In this document: in pieces, positions 8,189-14,340 of the stretch | How the letters are laid out: each line of letters starts with the position of its first letter | How positions within the stretch are numbered: position 1 is the first letter of the stretch | Origin: Betaproteobacteria bacterium | Lineage (GTDB): Bacteria; Pseudomonadota; Gammaproteobacteria; Burkholderiales; SG8-39 | NCBI GenBank assembly: GCA_011391185.1 | Contig: JAABRB010000051.1 | Span: 1 to 14,340 of the forward strand | Length of the DNA: 14,340 nt | Direction: 5' to 3' | Translations under genes and position numbers: made by a program | The notes under the pieces: model-generated | What the model was told of the DNA's origin: nothing | Seen by the model: the letters and a program-made list of their open reading frames with translations, nothing else | The model's database searches: none

Positions 8189-8302
8189 CCCCTCCTCCTT
8201 GAGTAGGGGTGGCTGCTAAGCAGCCGTGGTGGTTTGAATCGCCGAATCGAAGATCGAACCACCCCGCCCGCTGCGCGGGCACCCCTCCTTGAAAACGAGG
8301 GG
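8189..8302 (-). repeat. Structured intergenic repeat, copy C (inside the moxR-DUF58 operon)
   Basis: This is the third copy of the family seen in tandem at the right end of the window, here in reverse orientation. Reading the plus strand, it holds CCCCT/AGGGG (8189-8193 with 8205-8209), a perfect hairpin GGCTGC-TAA-GCAGCC (8211-8225), a central stem GGTGGTT (8228-8234) with AACCACC (8257-8263), a hairpin GCCCGC-TGC-GCGGGC (8266-8280), and CCCCTC/GAGGGG (8282-8287 with 8297-8302). In the orientation shared with the other copies, the segment AAGGAGGGGTGCCCGCGCAG is identical to copy A. It lies between two co-directional genes, so the operon mRNA should carry it. No T-run follows it in the minus direction, so it does not look like a simple terminator. 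Confidence 0.85.
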
Positions 8303-8345
8303 AGTCGCGGAGGGTGAGGTGGGAGCACGGTGCCGTCTGTTTGCG

Positions 8346-9284
8346 CTATACCGGCACAGGCGTCGCAGCGGCGATCTGGCGTACGAGCTCGGCCGCAGTG
8401 GCGCCCGAATAATGCGCTTGCGGGTCGAGAGCCAGGCGATGCGCGAGCACGTCCACGGCGATGCTCTGCACGTGATCGGGGGTGACGTAGTCGAGTCCGT
8501 CGACGAGTGCCAGCGACCGGGCCAACTGGAAGATCGTGATCGAGCCACGCGGGCTGGCCCCCATGCGGATCTCGGCGCGCCGGCGCGTTCCCGCCACCAG
8601 CGCCACGATGTATTGCCGCACCTCGTCCGCAACCCCGATGCGCGATGCCGCGGTGCGCGCGGCCCGCAGATCGTCGAGCGTTGCACAGGGCGACAGCGCA
8701 TCGACCGGATGGTCGGAGGGCGAATAGTCGAGCAGGCGCGCCTCCTCCTCCGCCGCGACGTAACCCAGGCTGATCCGCAGTCCGAAGCGGTCGAGCTGCG
8801 CCTCGGGCAGCGGATAGGTGCCGTGCGACTCGACCGGGTTCTGGGTGGCGATCACGAAGTAGGGATCCGGCAGCGCGCGCCGCTTGCCGTCGACGGTCAC
8901 CTGCATCTCCGCCATCGCCTCGAGCAGCGCGGACTGCGTGCGCGGCGACGCGCGATTGATCTCGTCGGCGAGCAACACGTGCGCGAACACCGGTCCCTCG
9001 TGATACCGGAAAACGTGCTCGCCCTGATCGTAGATCGACACCCCGATGATGTCGCTCGGCAACAGGTCGGGCGTGAACTGGATGCGCGAAAACTTCGCGT
9101 CGACGCTCCGCGCGAGCGCTTTCGCCAGCGTGGTCTTCCCGGTACCCGGAAAGTCCTCCAGCAGCACGTGCACGCCCGCGATCCAGGCCGCAACGACCTT
9201 GCGGATGACGCCCGGCTGGCCGCGCATCACCGTGCCGACCTGGGACTGAATGCGTGCGAGAGGGGATTCGACGGCTTGGTTCAT
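8346..9284 (-). CDS. MoxR-family AAA+ ATPase
   Basis: The 312-residue protein is the typical MoxR length. It shows Walker A in EDFPGTGKTT (43-52), Walker B in VLLADEINRASP (Asp107, Glu108), sensor 1 in IATQNP (145-150), and the family segment TYPLPEAQLDRF (156-167) with a probable arginine finger. The C-terminal part is the small helical lid domain. MoxR ATPases are thought to act as chaperones or remodelers, often for VWA-containing partners. The partner here is presumably the DUF58 protein encoded next, with the transglutaminase third. It is the first gene of the operon and starts divergently from the MFS gene with 85 bp between start codons. No strong ribosome binding site precedes the ATG at 9284, so the start is likely but not certain. 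Confidence 0.93.
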   Translation of the reverse strand: MNQAVESPLARIQSQVGTVMRGQPGVIRKVVAAWIAGVHVLLEDFPGTGKTTLAKALARSVDAKFSRIQFTPDLLPSDIIGVSIYDQGEHVFRYHEGPVFAHVLLADEINRASPRTQSALLEAMAEMQVTVDGKRRALPDPYFVIATQNPVESHGTYPLPEAQLDRFGLRISLGYVAAEEEARLLDYSPSDHPVDALSPCATLDDLRAARTAASRIGVADEVRQYIVALVAGTRRRAEIRMGASPRGSITIFQLARSLALVDGLDYVTPDHVQSIAVDVLAHRLALDPQAHYSGATAAELVRQIAAATPVPV

Positions 9285-9332
9285 GGGTGTCGTTCGCGGG
9301 CAGGATACTGCGAAGTCGGAAGCTCGACAGGC

Positions 9333-9338
9333 TACACT
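9333..9338 (+). promoter_or_regulatory. Possible -10 box for the MFS transporter gene
   Basis: TACACT fits a -10 element in the short divergent region between moxR and the MFS gene. The -35 position shows no good match. The predicted leader before the GTG at 9370 would be about 25 bases and has no clear Shine-Dalgarno sequence. Confidence 0.25.
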
Positions 9339-9369
9339 CGCGGACTCTCCGTGTCATATCCCTCCATCC

Positions 9370-10521
9370 GTGAAGGAAACCATCGTTCTCCTGGCGATCG
9401 CCGCAGCCAACACCGGCATCGCCATGCGCGTCGTCGAGCCGATGCTGCCACGGCTCGCCGGCGATTTCGGCACGACCGTGCCATCGACGGCCGCCGTGAT
9501 CACCGGGTTCGCGCTGGCGCAGGCGGGCGCGCAGTATTTCCACGGGCCGCTCGGCGACCGCTACGGAAAGCTGCGGGTGGTGACGATCATGATGGGATTC
9601 GCGGCGCTCGCGTCGCTGGGATGCGCGCTGGCCGAGACCCTGAATGCGCTGATCGCGTGGCGTTTCGCAACCGGCCTCTTCGTCTCCGCGACCATGACGC
9701 TCGGCATGGCATTCGTCGCCGACGCGGTGCCGGCGGAGACGCGGCAGCTCGTCATCGCGCGCTTCATCTCGGGCACCATCGTCGGCCAGGCGATGGGCCC
9801 CTTCATCGGCGGCGTGCTGACCGACCTTGCCGGCTGGCGCGCGACCTTCGTGTTCGTCGGCGCCGTGTTTGCGGTGGCCGGCCTCATCCTCCTTGTCAGG
9901 ACACGCGCGCAATGGAGTACGGGGCCGCGCTCGACCGGCCCGCTGTTCTCGCCCGCCGTGCACCTCGCGATACTCAGGCGCCCAAAGACGCGCGCAGTGC
10001 TCGCGGCGGTGTTCCTCGAGATGGTTTTCTTCTTCGGCGCATTCTCCTTCCTCGGCGCGATGCTGCGGGAGAAGTTCGACCTGTCCTACACGCTCATCGG
10101 CGTGCTGCTGATGGGTTTCGGGCTGGGCGGGCTGATCTACATCGCCACGGTGCGCTGGATCCTCGCGCGGCTCGGCCAGCGGGGATGCGTGCTGGTCGGC
10201 GGGCTCCTCGGCGGGTTTTTCTACCTGGCCGTGCTCTTCGTGCCGGTCTGGCCGCTCGTCATGGTCTGCACCGTGGGCGTGGGATTCTCCTTCTACATGG
10301 TGCACAACACGCTGCAGGTCAAGGCGGCCGAAATGGCGCCGCAGTCGCGCGGGACTGCCTTCTCGCAATTCTCCATGTTCTGGGCCTTGGGCCAGGCGGT
10401 CGGCGCCGCCCTCATGGGGGCGGGTGTCGCCGCATTCGGGTACCCGTGGATGATCGCGAGCTTCGGACTCCTATTCGCCACGCTGGGAATCACCCTGCGC
10501 TTCCAGTTGCACCGCTTGTAG
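9370..10521 (+). CDS. MFS transporter
   Basis: From the GTG at 9370 the protein has 383 residues and about twelve hydrophobic helices, as usual for the major facilitator superfamily. The loop between helices 2 and 3 carries the MFS motif A variant GPLGDRYGKLRV (59-70). Helix 1 opens directly with ETIVLLAIAAANTGIAMRVV. The second half begins around FLEMVFFFGAFSFLGAM. It is a secondary transporter of the inner membrane, probably proton-driven. The loop pattern resembles drug-efflux type members, but the substrate cannot be read from the sequence. The open frame extends upstream to 9250, but that would overlap the divergent moxR start and add a polar leader, so I chose the GTG. The start codon has no clear ribosome binding site. 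A run of 13-bp repeats follows the stop. Confidence 0.85.
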   Translation: MKETIVLLAIAAANTGIAMRVVEPMLPRLAGDFGTTVPSTAAVITGFALAQAGAQYFHGPLGDRYGKLRVVTIMMGFAALASLGCALAETLNALIAWRFATGLFVSATMTLGMAFVADAVPAETRQLVIARFISGTIVGQAMGPFIGGVLTDLAGWRATFVFVGAVFAVAGLILLVRTRAQWSTGPRSTGPLFSPAVHLAILRRPKTRAVLAAVFLEMVFFFGAFSFLGAMLREKFDLSYTLIGVLLMGFGLGGLIYIATVRWILARLGQRGCVLVGGLLGGFFYLAVLFVPVWPLVMVCTVGVGFSFYMVHNTLQVKAAEMAPQSRGTAFSQFSMFWALGQAVGAALMGAGVAAFGYPWMIASFGLLFATLGITLRFQLHRL

Positions 10522-10560
10522 GTCCGGTTTGTAAGTCCGGTTTGTAAGTCCGATTGGTGA
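10522..10560. repeat. Three tandem 13-bp repeats after the MFS stop codon
   Basis: GTCCGGTTTGTAA occurs at 10522-10534 and again at 10535-10547, followed by the diverged GTCCGATTGGTGA at 10548-10560. The repeats begin on the base after the TAG stop and lie in the 109-bp gap before gshA. They do not form an obvious hairpin. They may be a slippage-generated tandem repeat or spaced protein-binding sites. Confidence 0.7.
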
Positions 10561-10617
10561 TTCCGATCACGCCGCAGTCGGAGTGCGCCTGTCTGTTACC
10601 CTACCCGCCTTTGCGAC

Positions 10618-10623
10618 GAGGAG
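10618..10623 (+). promoter_or_regulatory. Ribosome binding site that favours a TTG start for gshA
   Basis: GAGGAG lies 7 bases before an in-frame TTG at 10631 and 16 bases before the first nearby ATG at 10640. The spacing is normal for the TTG and too long for the ATG. Confidence 0.55.
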
Positions 10624-10630
10624 CTGCTGC

Positions 10631-12211
10631 TTGACCGGCATGGAGAATCGGCTGCGCGCGCTGCCGCCCGAGGTGTTGCGGGGTATCCGGCGCGGCATCG
10701 AGAAGGAAAGCCTGCGCGTGCGCCCGACCGGCATGCTGGCCGACACGCCCCATCCTGCCGGACTCGGATCCGCGCTGGCTCATCCGCACATCACGACGGA
10801 CTTCAGCGAGTCACAGCTCGAGCTGATCACGGGCGTGCACACCGACGTGGATGCGTGCCTCGCCGAGTTGGAGCAGCTCCACCAGGTGGTGTACCGGGAG
10901 ATCGGCGACGAGATGCTCTGGTGCGCGAGCATGCCCTGCGGCCTGCCTGCGGACGACGCGATTCCCATCGGACAGTTCGGATCCTCGAATATCGGTCGCG
11001 CTAAGACGGTGTACCGACTCGGCCTCGGCCACCGCTACGGCCGGCGCATGCAGACGATCTCCGGCGTGCATTACAACTTCTCGATGCCGGAGGCCGCGTG
11101 GCCGGTTCTCCAGAAGGTCGCGGGAGTCGCGGGGGCGGCAAAATACTTCCAGGACGAGGCCTACTTCACCCTGATTCGAAACTTCCGCAGGTACTCGTGG
11201 TTGCTCCTCTATCTGTTCGGGGCGTCGCCCACGGTCTGCAGCACCTTTGTCGCGGGGCGCGCCCACCGCTTGCAGGAGCTGACATCCGGGACGCTGTACC
11301 TGCCGCACGCCACTTCGCTGCGCATGGGCCCGCTCGGCTACCAGAGCGATGCGCAGGCGACGCTCGGCGTGAGCTACAACAGCCTCGGAAGCTACGCCAG
11401 ATCCCTGCACGGCGCGCTCACCGAGCCGTACCCGCCTTACGAAGCCATCGGTATCCGTGATGGCGACGACTACCGCCAACTTTCCACCAGCCTGCTGCAG
11501 ATCGAGAACGAGTTCTACGGCACCGTCCGGCCGAAGCGCCGGATCAGCCGCGGCGAGCGGCCGCTGCATGCAATGGGTGAGCGCGGTGTCGAATATGTCG
11601 AAGTCCGCCTGATGGATCTCGACCCTTTCTCCCCGGTCGGCATTGCCGCAGGCACGATGCGCTTTCTCGATGTGTTCCTGCTCTATTGCCTGCTCAGCGA
11701 CAGCCCGCCCGATTCACCGGAAGAAGTCGCGGCGATCACGAGCGACCGGCGGCAGGTCGCCGAGAGTGGACGCGACGCGACGCTGCAACTCGTCGAAAGA
11801 GGTCCCGGGTCGATCCTGCGCGAGCGCGGCTCGGGGTTGATCGACGAATGCGGGCCGATCGCCGCGGCGCTCGACGCTGCGCACGGCGGAGTGTACTACC
11901 GGGCCGCGCTCGAGGATGCGTGCGCTGCGCTCGGCGATCCCTCGCGCGTGCCCTCCGCGCGGGTACTGAGACAGATGTCCGAGAGCCATGCAAACTCCTA
12001 CGTCCAGTTCGCCAAGGCACAATCGATGCGGCATCGCGACGCGCTGCTGGCATTGCCGTTCGCGCCGGCCGCGCAATCGCGATTTGCGCAGCTGGCCAGC
12101 GAATCGCTTGCCGCCCAGCGCAGCATCGAGGCGGCCGACAAGGTGCCTTTCGAGACGTATCGCCGGCAGTACATCAACCAGAGCCTGCTCGGCGGACCGC
12201 ACTTGCGCTAG
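10631..12211 (+). CDS. gshA: Glutamate-cysteine ligase, E. coli GshA type
   Basis: The enzyme makes gamma-glutamylcysteine from glutamate, cysteine and ATP, the first step of glutathione synthesis, in the cytosol. From the TTG the protein has 526 residues, close to E. coli GshA (518). Remembered E. coli motifs match along the length: GIRRGIEKESLRV (E. coli GIQRGLERETLRV, metal-binding glutamates), ITTDFSESQLELIT, SMPCGLPADD, GSSNIGRAKTVYR, MQTISGVHYNFS, YLFGASPTVCSTF, LPHATSLRMGPLGY, LQIENEFYGTVRPKR, and VEYVEVRLMDLDPFSP. The start is chosen by the GAGGAG site. ATG at 10640 (523 residues) and GTG at 10583 (542 residues) are alternatives. No gshB is present here. The stop codon shares bases with the stop of the convergent folate-reductase gene. 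Confidence 0.93.
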   Translation: MTGMENRLRALPPEVLRGIRRGIEKESLRVRPTGMLADTPHPAGLGSALAHPHITTDFSESQLELITGVHTDVDACLAELEQLHQVVYREIGDEMLWCASMPCGLPADDAIPIGQFGSSNIGRAKTVYRLGLGHRYGRRMQTISGVHYNFSMPEAAWPVLQKVAGVAGAAKYFQDEAYFTLIRNFRRYSWLLLYLFGASPTVCSTFVAGRAHRLQELTSGTLYLPHATSLRMGPLGYQSDAQATLGVSYNSLGSYARSLHGALTEPYPPYEAIGIRDGDDYRQLSTSLLQIENEFYGTVRPKRRISRGERPLHAMGERGVEYVEVRLMDLDPFSPVGIAAGTMRFLDVFLLYCLLSDSPPDSPEEVAAITSDRRQVAESGRDATLQLVERGPGSILRERGSGLIDECGPIAAALDAAHGGVYYRAALEDACAALGDPSRVPSARVLRQMSESHANSYVQFAKAQSMRHRDALLALPFAPAAQSRFAQLASESLAAQRSIEAADKVPFETYRRQYINQSLLGGPHLR

Positions 12212-13164
12212 AACGGCACGCGCGGCTTCCCCGCGACGCCTGATTCCGCGATCACCTCGGGCAGTGCCGAATGCATGCGGGGCGCCATGATGTGCACGCC
12301 GGCAATGCCCGGAATCGCCGCGAGCCCCTGCATCAGCTCCACGCAGATCTGTATGCCCTCGCGTTTCGGATCGGGCGCGCGCTCGAGCCGCTCGACGAGC
12401 GCGTCCGGGACGAGCGTTCCCCAGAGCTTCTCCCGCATCCAGCGTGCCGAGCGTGCCGACGGGATCGGCGCGACGCCGATGAGTATCGGCAGGCGCTGCG
12501 CGATGCCCAGCGCGAGCAGCCGCGCGGCATAGCGGCGCACGACTCCCAGGTCCATGCAGAACTGCGTCTGCACGAAATCCGCGCCGGCAGCCGCTTTCGC
12601 GACGAGCCCCGACGGCTGCCAATCCGGCGGCGGATCGACGGGCGTATCCGCAGCGCCGAGCACGAGCGGCACCGGGCTCGCGATTTCCGCGCCGGACGGC
12701 AGGCGCCGCTCGGTGCGCATGCGATGCGCCAGAGCGAGCACATCGGTGGTGCCGAGGTCGAATACCGCCCGCGCCTCGGGCTGATCCCCGGCCGAAGGCG
12801 CGTCGCCACGCAGCACGAGTACGTTGCGGATGCCCAGGGCGACTGCGCCCAGCAGATCCGCCTGCAATGCCAGCCGGTTCCGGTCACGGCAGGTCATCTG
12901 CAGGACCGGCTCGATGCCGCTCTGCAAGAGGAAGTGCGCCGCCACGAGACTCGACAGGTGCGTCTTCGCGGAGGCGCCGTCGGTGACATTCACCGCCGTC
13001 GCGAGACCGCGCAGTGGAAGCGCCTGCGCCACAAAGGCCGTCGGATCGGCCGATAGCGGGGGCGAGACCTCGGCCGTGACGACGAAACGCCCGTCGCGCA
13101 GGGCGCGCTGCAATTCACTCGCCGCTGCGCTTTTCCCAGCGGCGGACTCATCCGGTTCAATCAT
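12208..13164 (-). CDS. Methylenetetrahydrofolate reductase family protein (MetF-like)
   Basis: The 318-residue protein is a FAD-type TIM-barrel reductase of the MetF family, which converts 5,10-methylene-THF to 5-methyl-THF. Key segments are VVTAEVSPP (28-36, Glu32 aligning with the catalytic Glu of the E. coli FEFFPP motif), NVTDGASAKTHLSS (59-72), LQMTCRDRNR (88-97), IRNVLVLRGD (112-121) and TQFCMD (200-205, like QFFFD in MetF). The signature differs clearly from E. coli MetF. It resembles the MetF-like paralogues that other proteobacteria use in C1 or demethylation metabolism, so a biosynthetic methionine role is not certain. No metE, metH or demethylase gene is adjacent. I chose the ATG at 13164 for its upstream GGGAA site; the longer frame runs into the ompA-like gene. 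The name rests on the family and the exact role is inference. Confidence 0.85.
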   Translation of the reverse strand: MIEPDESAAGKSAAASELQRALRDGRFVVTAEVSPPLSADPTAFVAQALPLRGLATAVNVTDGASAKTHLSSLVAAHFLLQSGIEPVLQMTCRDRNRLALQADLLGAVALGIRNVLVLRGDAPSAGDQPEARAVFDLGTTDVLALAHRMRTERRLPSGAEIASPVPLVLGAADTPVDPPPDWQPSGLVAKAAAGADFVQTQFCMDLGVVRRYAARLLALGIAQRLPILIGVAPIPSARSARWMREKLWGTLVPDALVERLERAPDPKREGIQICVELMQGLAAIPGIAGVHIMAPRMHSALPEVIAESGVAGKPRVPF

Positions 13165-13226
13165 CGGTTCCCGGTTCCCCTTTGCACGGACCCGGATCTT
13201 AGCAATTGCGTGATGAAATCCACGCC

Positions 13227-13269
13227 GCCCGCGGTTCCCGGGCACCGCGGGCGTCGTCTTCCGACGACG
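13227..13269. promoter_or_regulatory. Two adjacent perfect hairpins in the divergent region
   Basis: In the 214-bp region between the two divergent starts, GCCCGCGGT (13227-13235) pairs perfectly with ACCGCGGGC (13244-13252) around an 8-base loop. CGTCGTC-TTCC-GACGACG (13252-13269) follows directly. No T-run follows on either strand, so these are not standard terminators. They lie 5' of the folate-reductase start and upstream of the lipoprotein promoter, and could be protein-binding sites or an mRNA leader structure. Nothing else in this region stands out besides the promoter below. Confidence 0.5.
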
Positions 13270-13338
13270 GAAACGCCGCTCCAGATGTTTCGGTCGTAAC
13301 AAAGTGCAACACAACCGTGTTTCGACTCGACGCAACGC

Positions 13339-13344
13339 TAGAAT
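13339..13344 (+). promoter_or_regulatory. Likely -10 box for the OmpA-family lipoprotein gene
   Basis: TAGAAT matches the sigma70 -10 consensus at four of six bases. It lies 34 bases before the ATG, which itself has a good AAGGGA ribosome binding site (about 13364-13369). The -35 position is poor (CGTGTT at 17-base spacing). Confidence 0.4.
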
Positions 13345-13378
13345 CGAATCACTGCAATTTTGAAAGGGAACCCAGCTC

Positions 13379-14071
13379 ATGACCACGCTCATCAAGTCAC
13401 GCATCGCCGTCGCGTCCGCGATCGGCGCCCTGGCGCTTGCGGGTTGCGCCGGAATGGATCAGACGCAGAAGGGCACCGCGACCGGCGCGGGAATCGGCGC
13501 GGCAACCGGCGCCGTGATCGGAGGAATCACGCGTGGCGGACGCGGAGCCGCCGTGGGCGCGGGGATCGGCGCGGCGGTCGGCGCGGCGGGCGGCTACATC
13601 TGGTCCAAGAACATGCAGGACCAGAAGCGCGCGATGGACGAGGCGACCCAGGGCACCGGCGTCGAGGTGTCCAGGACGCCGGACAACCAGCTCAAGCTGG
13701 AAATCCCGAGCGACATCTCGTTCGATGTGAACCGGGCGGACATCAAACCGCAGCTGCGTCCGGTGCTCGACCGGTTCGCGCAGGGGCTCACGACCTATCC
13801 GGGTTCGACGGTGCGCATCATCGGGCACACGGACAGCACCGGCAATGACGCGATCAACAATCCCCTCTCGGTCAATCGCGCAGCGAGCACACGCGACTAT
13901 CTGACCGGGCGACGCGTCGCGGGAAGCCGCGTCGCGATCGACGGGCGCGGCTCGCGCGAGCCGGTCGCCGACAACAACACCGCGCAGGGCCGTGAAATGA
14001 ATCGCCGCGTCGAGATCTACGTCGCGGAGGCGGCACCTGCGGGACAGATCGCGCCTTCGGCAAGCCGATAA
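13379..14071 (+). CDS. OmpA-family outer-membrane lipoprotein with glycine zipper
   Basis: The 230-residue protein starts with a lipoprotein signal peptide ending in LALAGC; Cys23 would be lipidated. The next residue is Ala rather than Asp, which suggests sorting to the outer membrane. Residues 32-74 form a glycine zipper (repeated GAGIGAA-type steps with a short basic break, TRGGRG). This is followed by an OmpA C-terminal domain (about 105-215) with FDVNRADIKP, IIGHTDSTG (Asp152) and SVNRAASTRDYL (Arg172); the Asp and Arg are the usual diaminopimelate-binding residues. The predicted role is to link the outer membrane non-covalently to peptidoglycan. The layout resembles YiaD-type proteins rather than Pal, and no tol genes are nearby. 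AAGGGA lies about 9 bases before the ATG. Downstream lie two structured repeats. Confidence 0.92.
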   Translation: MTTLIKSRIAVASAIGALALAGCAGMDQTQKGTATGAGIGAATGAVIGGITRGGRGAAVGAGIGAAVGAAGGYIWSKNMQDQKRAMDEATQGTGVEVSRTPDNQLKLEIPSDISFDVNRADIKPQLRPVLDRFAQGLTTYPGSTVRIIGHTDSTGNDAINNPLSVNRAASTRDYLTGRRVAGSRVAIDGRGSREPVADNNTAQGREMNRRVEIYVAEAAPAGQIAPSASR

Positions 14072-14090
14072 CGCCCGCGCCGCGATTGTT

Positions 14091-14211
14091 CCCCTCCTTT
14101 TCACAAGGAGGGGTGCCCGCGCAGCGGGCGGGGTGGTTGCCGCTTCGATCAGCGTTGCTCACCACCCCGTCGCCTTCGGCGCCACCCCTCCTCGGAGAGG
14201 AGGGGAGACTG
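14091..14211 (+). repeat. Structured intergenic repeat, copy A
   Basis: Copy A begins 20 bases after the lipoprotein stop. In order it holds a 9-bp hairpin (CCCCTCCTT/AAGGAGGGG, 14091-14113), a 6-bp hairpin (GCCCGC-GCA-GCGGGC, 14115-14129), a central stem (GGGGTGGT, 14130-14137, with ACCACCCC, 14161-14168), a small hairpin (CGCC-TTC-GGCG, 14171-14181) and a closing hairpin (CCCCTCCT/AGGAGGGG, 14185-14205), then GAGACTG-type flank. The two ends are inverted repeats of each other. It could also help end the lipoprotein transcript. Confidence 0.85.
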
Positions 14212-14220
14212 AAAGAACAT

Positions 14221-14340
14221 CCCCTCCTTTTCAAGGAGGGGTGCCCGCGAGAGCGGGCGGGGTGGTTGGGGCATCGATCAACGCCGCTCACCACCCCGTC
14301 GCCTGCGGCGCCACCCCTCCTCGGAGAGGAGGGGAGACTG
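14221..14340 (+). repeat. Structured intergenic repeat, copy B (tandem with copy A)
   Basis: This copy repeats the order of copy A with a 130-bp period, after the spacer AAAGAACAT. The outer hairpin has a shorter loop, the second hairpin has GAGA-type loop changes (GCCCGCGAGAGCGGGC), the central stem is kept, and the third hairpin reads CGCC-TGC-GGCG. The copy ends with GGGGAGACTG on the last base of the window, so more tandem units could follow outside. Confidence 0.85.

Noticed and set aside
4893..9284. The MoxR-DUF58-TgpA cluster as a new system
   Set aside because: This gene order is a known, widespread proteobacterial module. Only the inserted repeat is unusual.
9250..9369. N-terminal extension of the MFS protein
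   Set aside because: It overlaps the moxR start codon and adds a polar, non-membrane leader before helix 1.
8140..10368. Long minus-strand open frame (742 codons) across the MFS gene, moxR and the repeat
   Set aside because: It runs through the repeat and uses the wrong frame of moxR. The translation is compositionally biased with no motifs.
8289..10547. Very long plus-strand open frame (752 codons) opposite moxR and overlapping the MFS gene
   Set aside because: Its translation is low-complexity, Arg-rich and without recognisable domains. It is a shadow of the high-GC codon use of moxR and the MFS gene, both of which have clear family motifs.
13165..13404. N-terminal extension of the folate reductase
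   Set aside because: It would cross the hairpins and the start of the lipoprotein gene. The residues have no family resemblance.
14091..14340. CRISPR array
   Set aside because: There are only two units, each about 120 bp and internally palindromic, with a 9-base spacer; this is not CRISPR geometry.

Overview
The window is a GC-rich stretch of ordinary proteobacterial chromosome. It most likely comes from a Beta- or Gammaproteobacterium: it has a TonB-type protein, an OmpA-family outer-membrane lipoprotein, a glutamate-cysteine ligase of the E. coli GshA type, and a MoxR/DUF58/TgpA-like transglutaminase cluster. Nine genes appear complete. A tenth, at the left edge, is cut by the window. I see no rRNA, tRNA, CRISPR array, transposase, phage gene or plasmid gene.

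Layout from left to right. Positions 2-1849 (+) hold the C-terminal two thirds of pyruvate phosphate dikinase. A non-coding stretch (1850-2106) with two strong hairpins separates it from a convergent TonB-like gene (2107-2901, -). Only 28 bp upstream of the tonB start, a secreted ankyrin-repeat protein starts divergently (2930-3964, +). It is followed at 24 bp by an alpha/beta hydrolase of the epoxide-hydrolase type (3989-4864, +). On the minus strand a three-gene operon reads moxR ATPase (9284-8346), DUF58 protein (8152-6833) and a membrane transglutaminase (6836-4893). The last two are joined by an ATGA overlap, while moxR and the DUF58 gene are separated by 193 bp that hold a structured repeat. 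Divergent from moxR are an MFS transporter (9370-10521, +) and gshA (10631-12211, +). A methylenetetrahydrofolate-reductase-family gene (13164-12208, -) converges on gshA so closely that the two stop codons share bases. An OmpA-family lipoprotein (13379-14071, +) follows, and the window ends in two tandem copies of the repeat seen inside the moxR operon.

Functional picture. MoxR, DUF58 and TgpA form a known module in which an AAA+ ATPase, a VWA-like protein and a periplasm-facing transglutaminase-like enzyme are thought to act together at the cell envelope. The other genes are mostly single-gene housekeeping functions: PEP/pyruvate interconversion, glutathione synthesis, C1-folate chemistry, TonB energy coupling and peptidoglycan anchoring of the outer membrane.

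The most interesting non-genic signal is a repeat of about 115-120 bp with three copies in the window. Each copy folds into four small hairpins around a central long-range stem. One hairpin differs in sequence between copies yet keeps its pairing. I found no convincing new multi-gene system here. The repeat family and the secreted ankyrin/TonB divergent pair are the parts most worth a second look.
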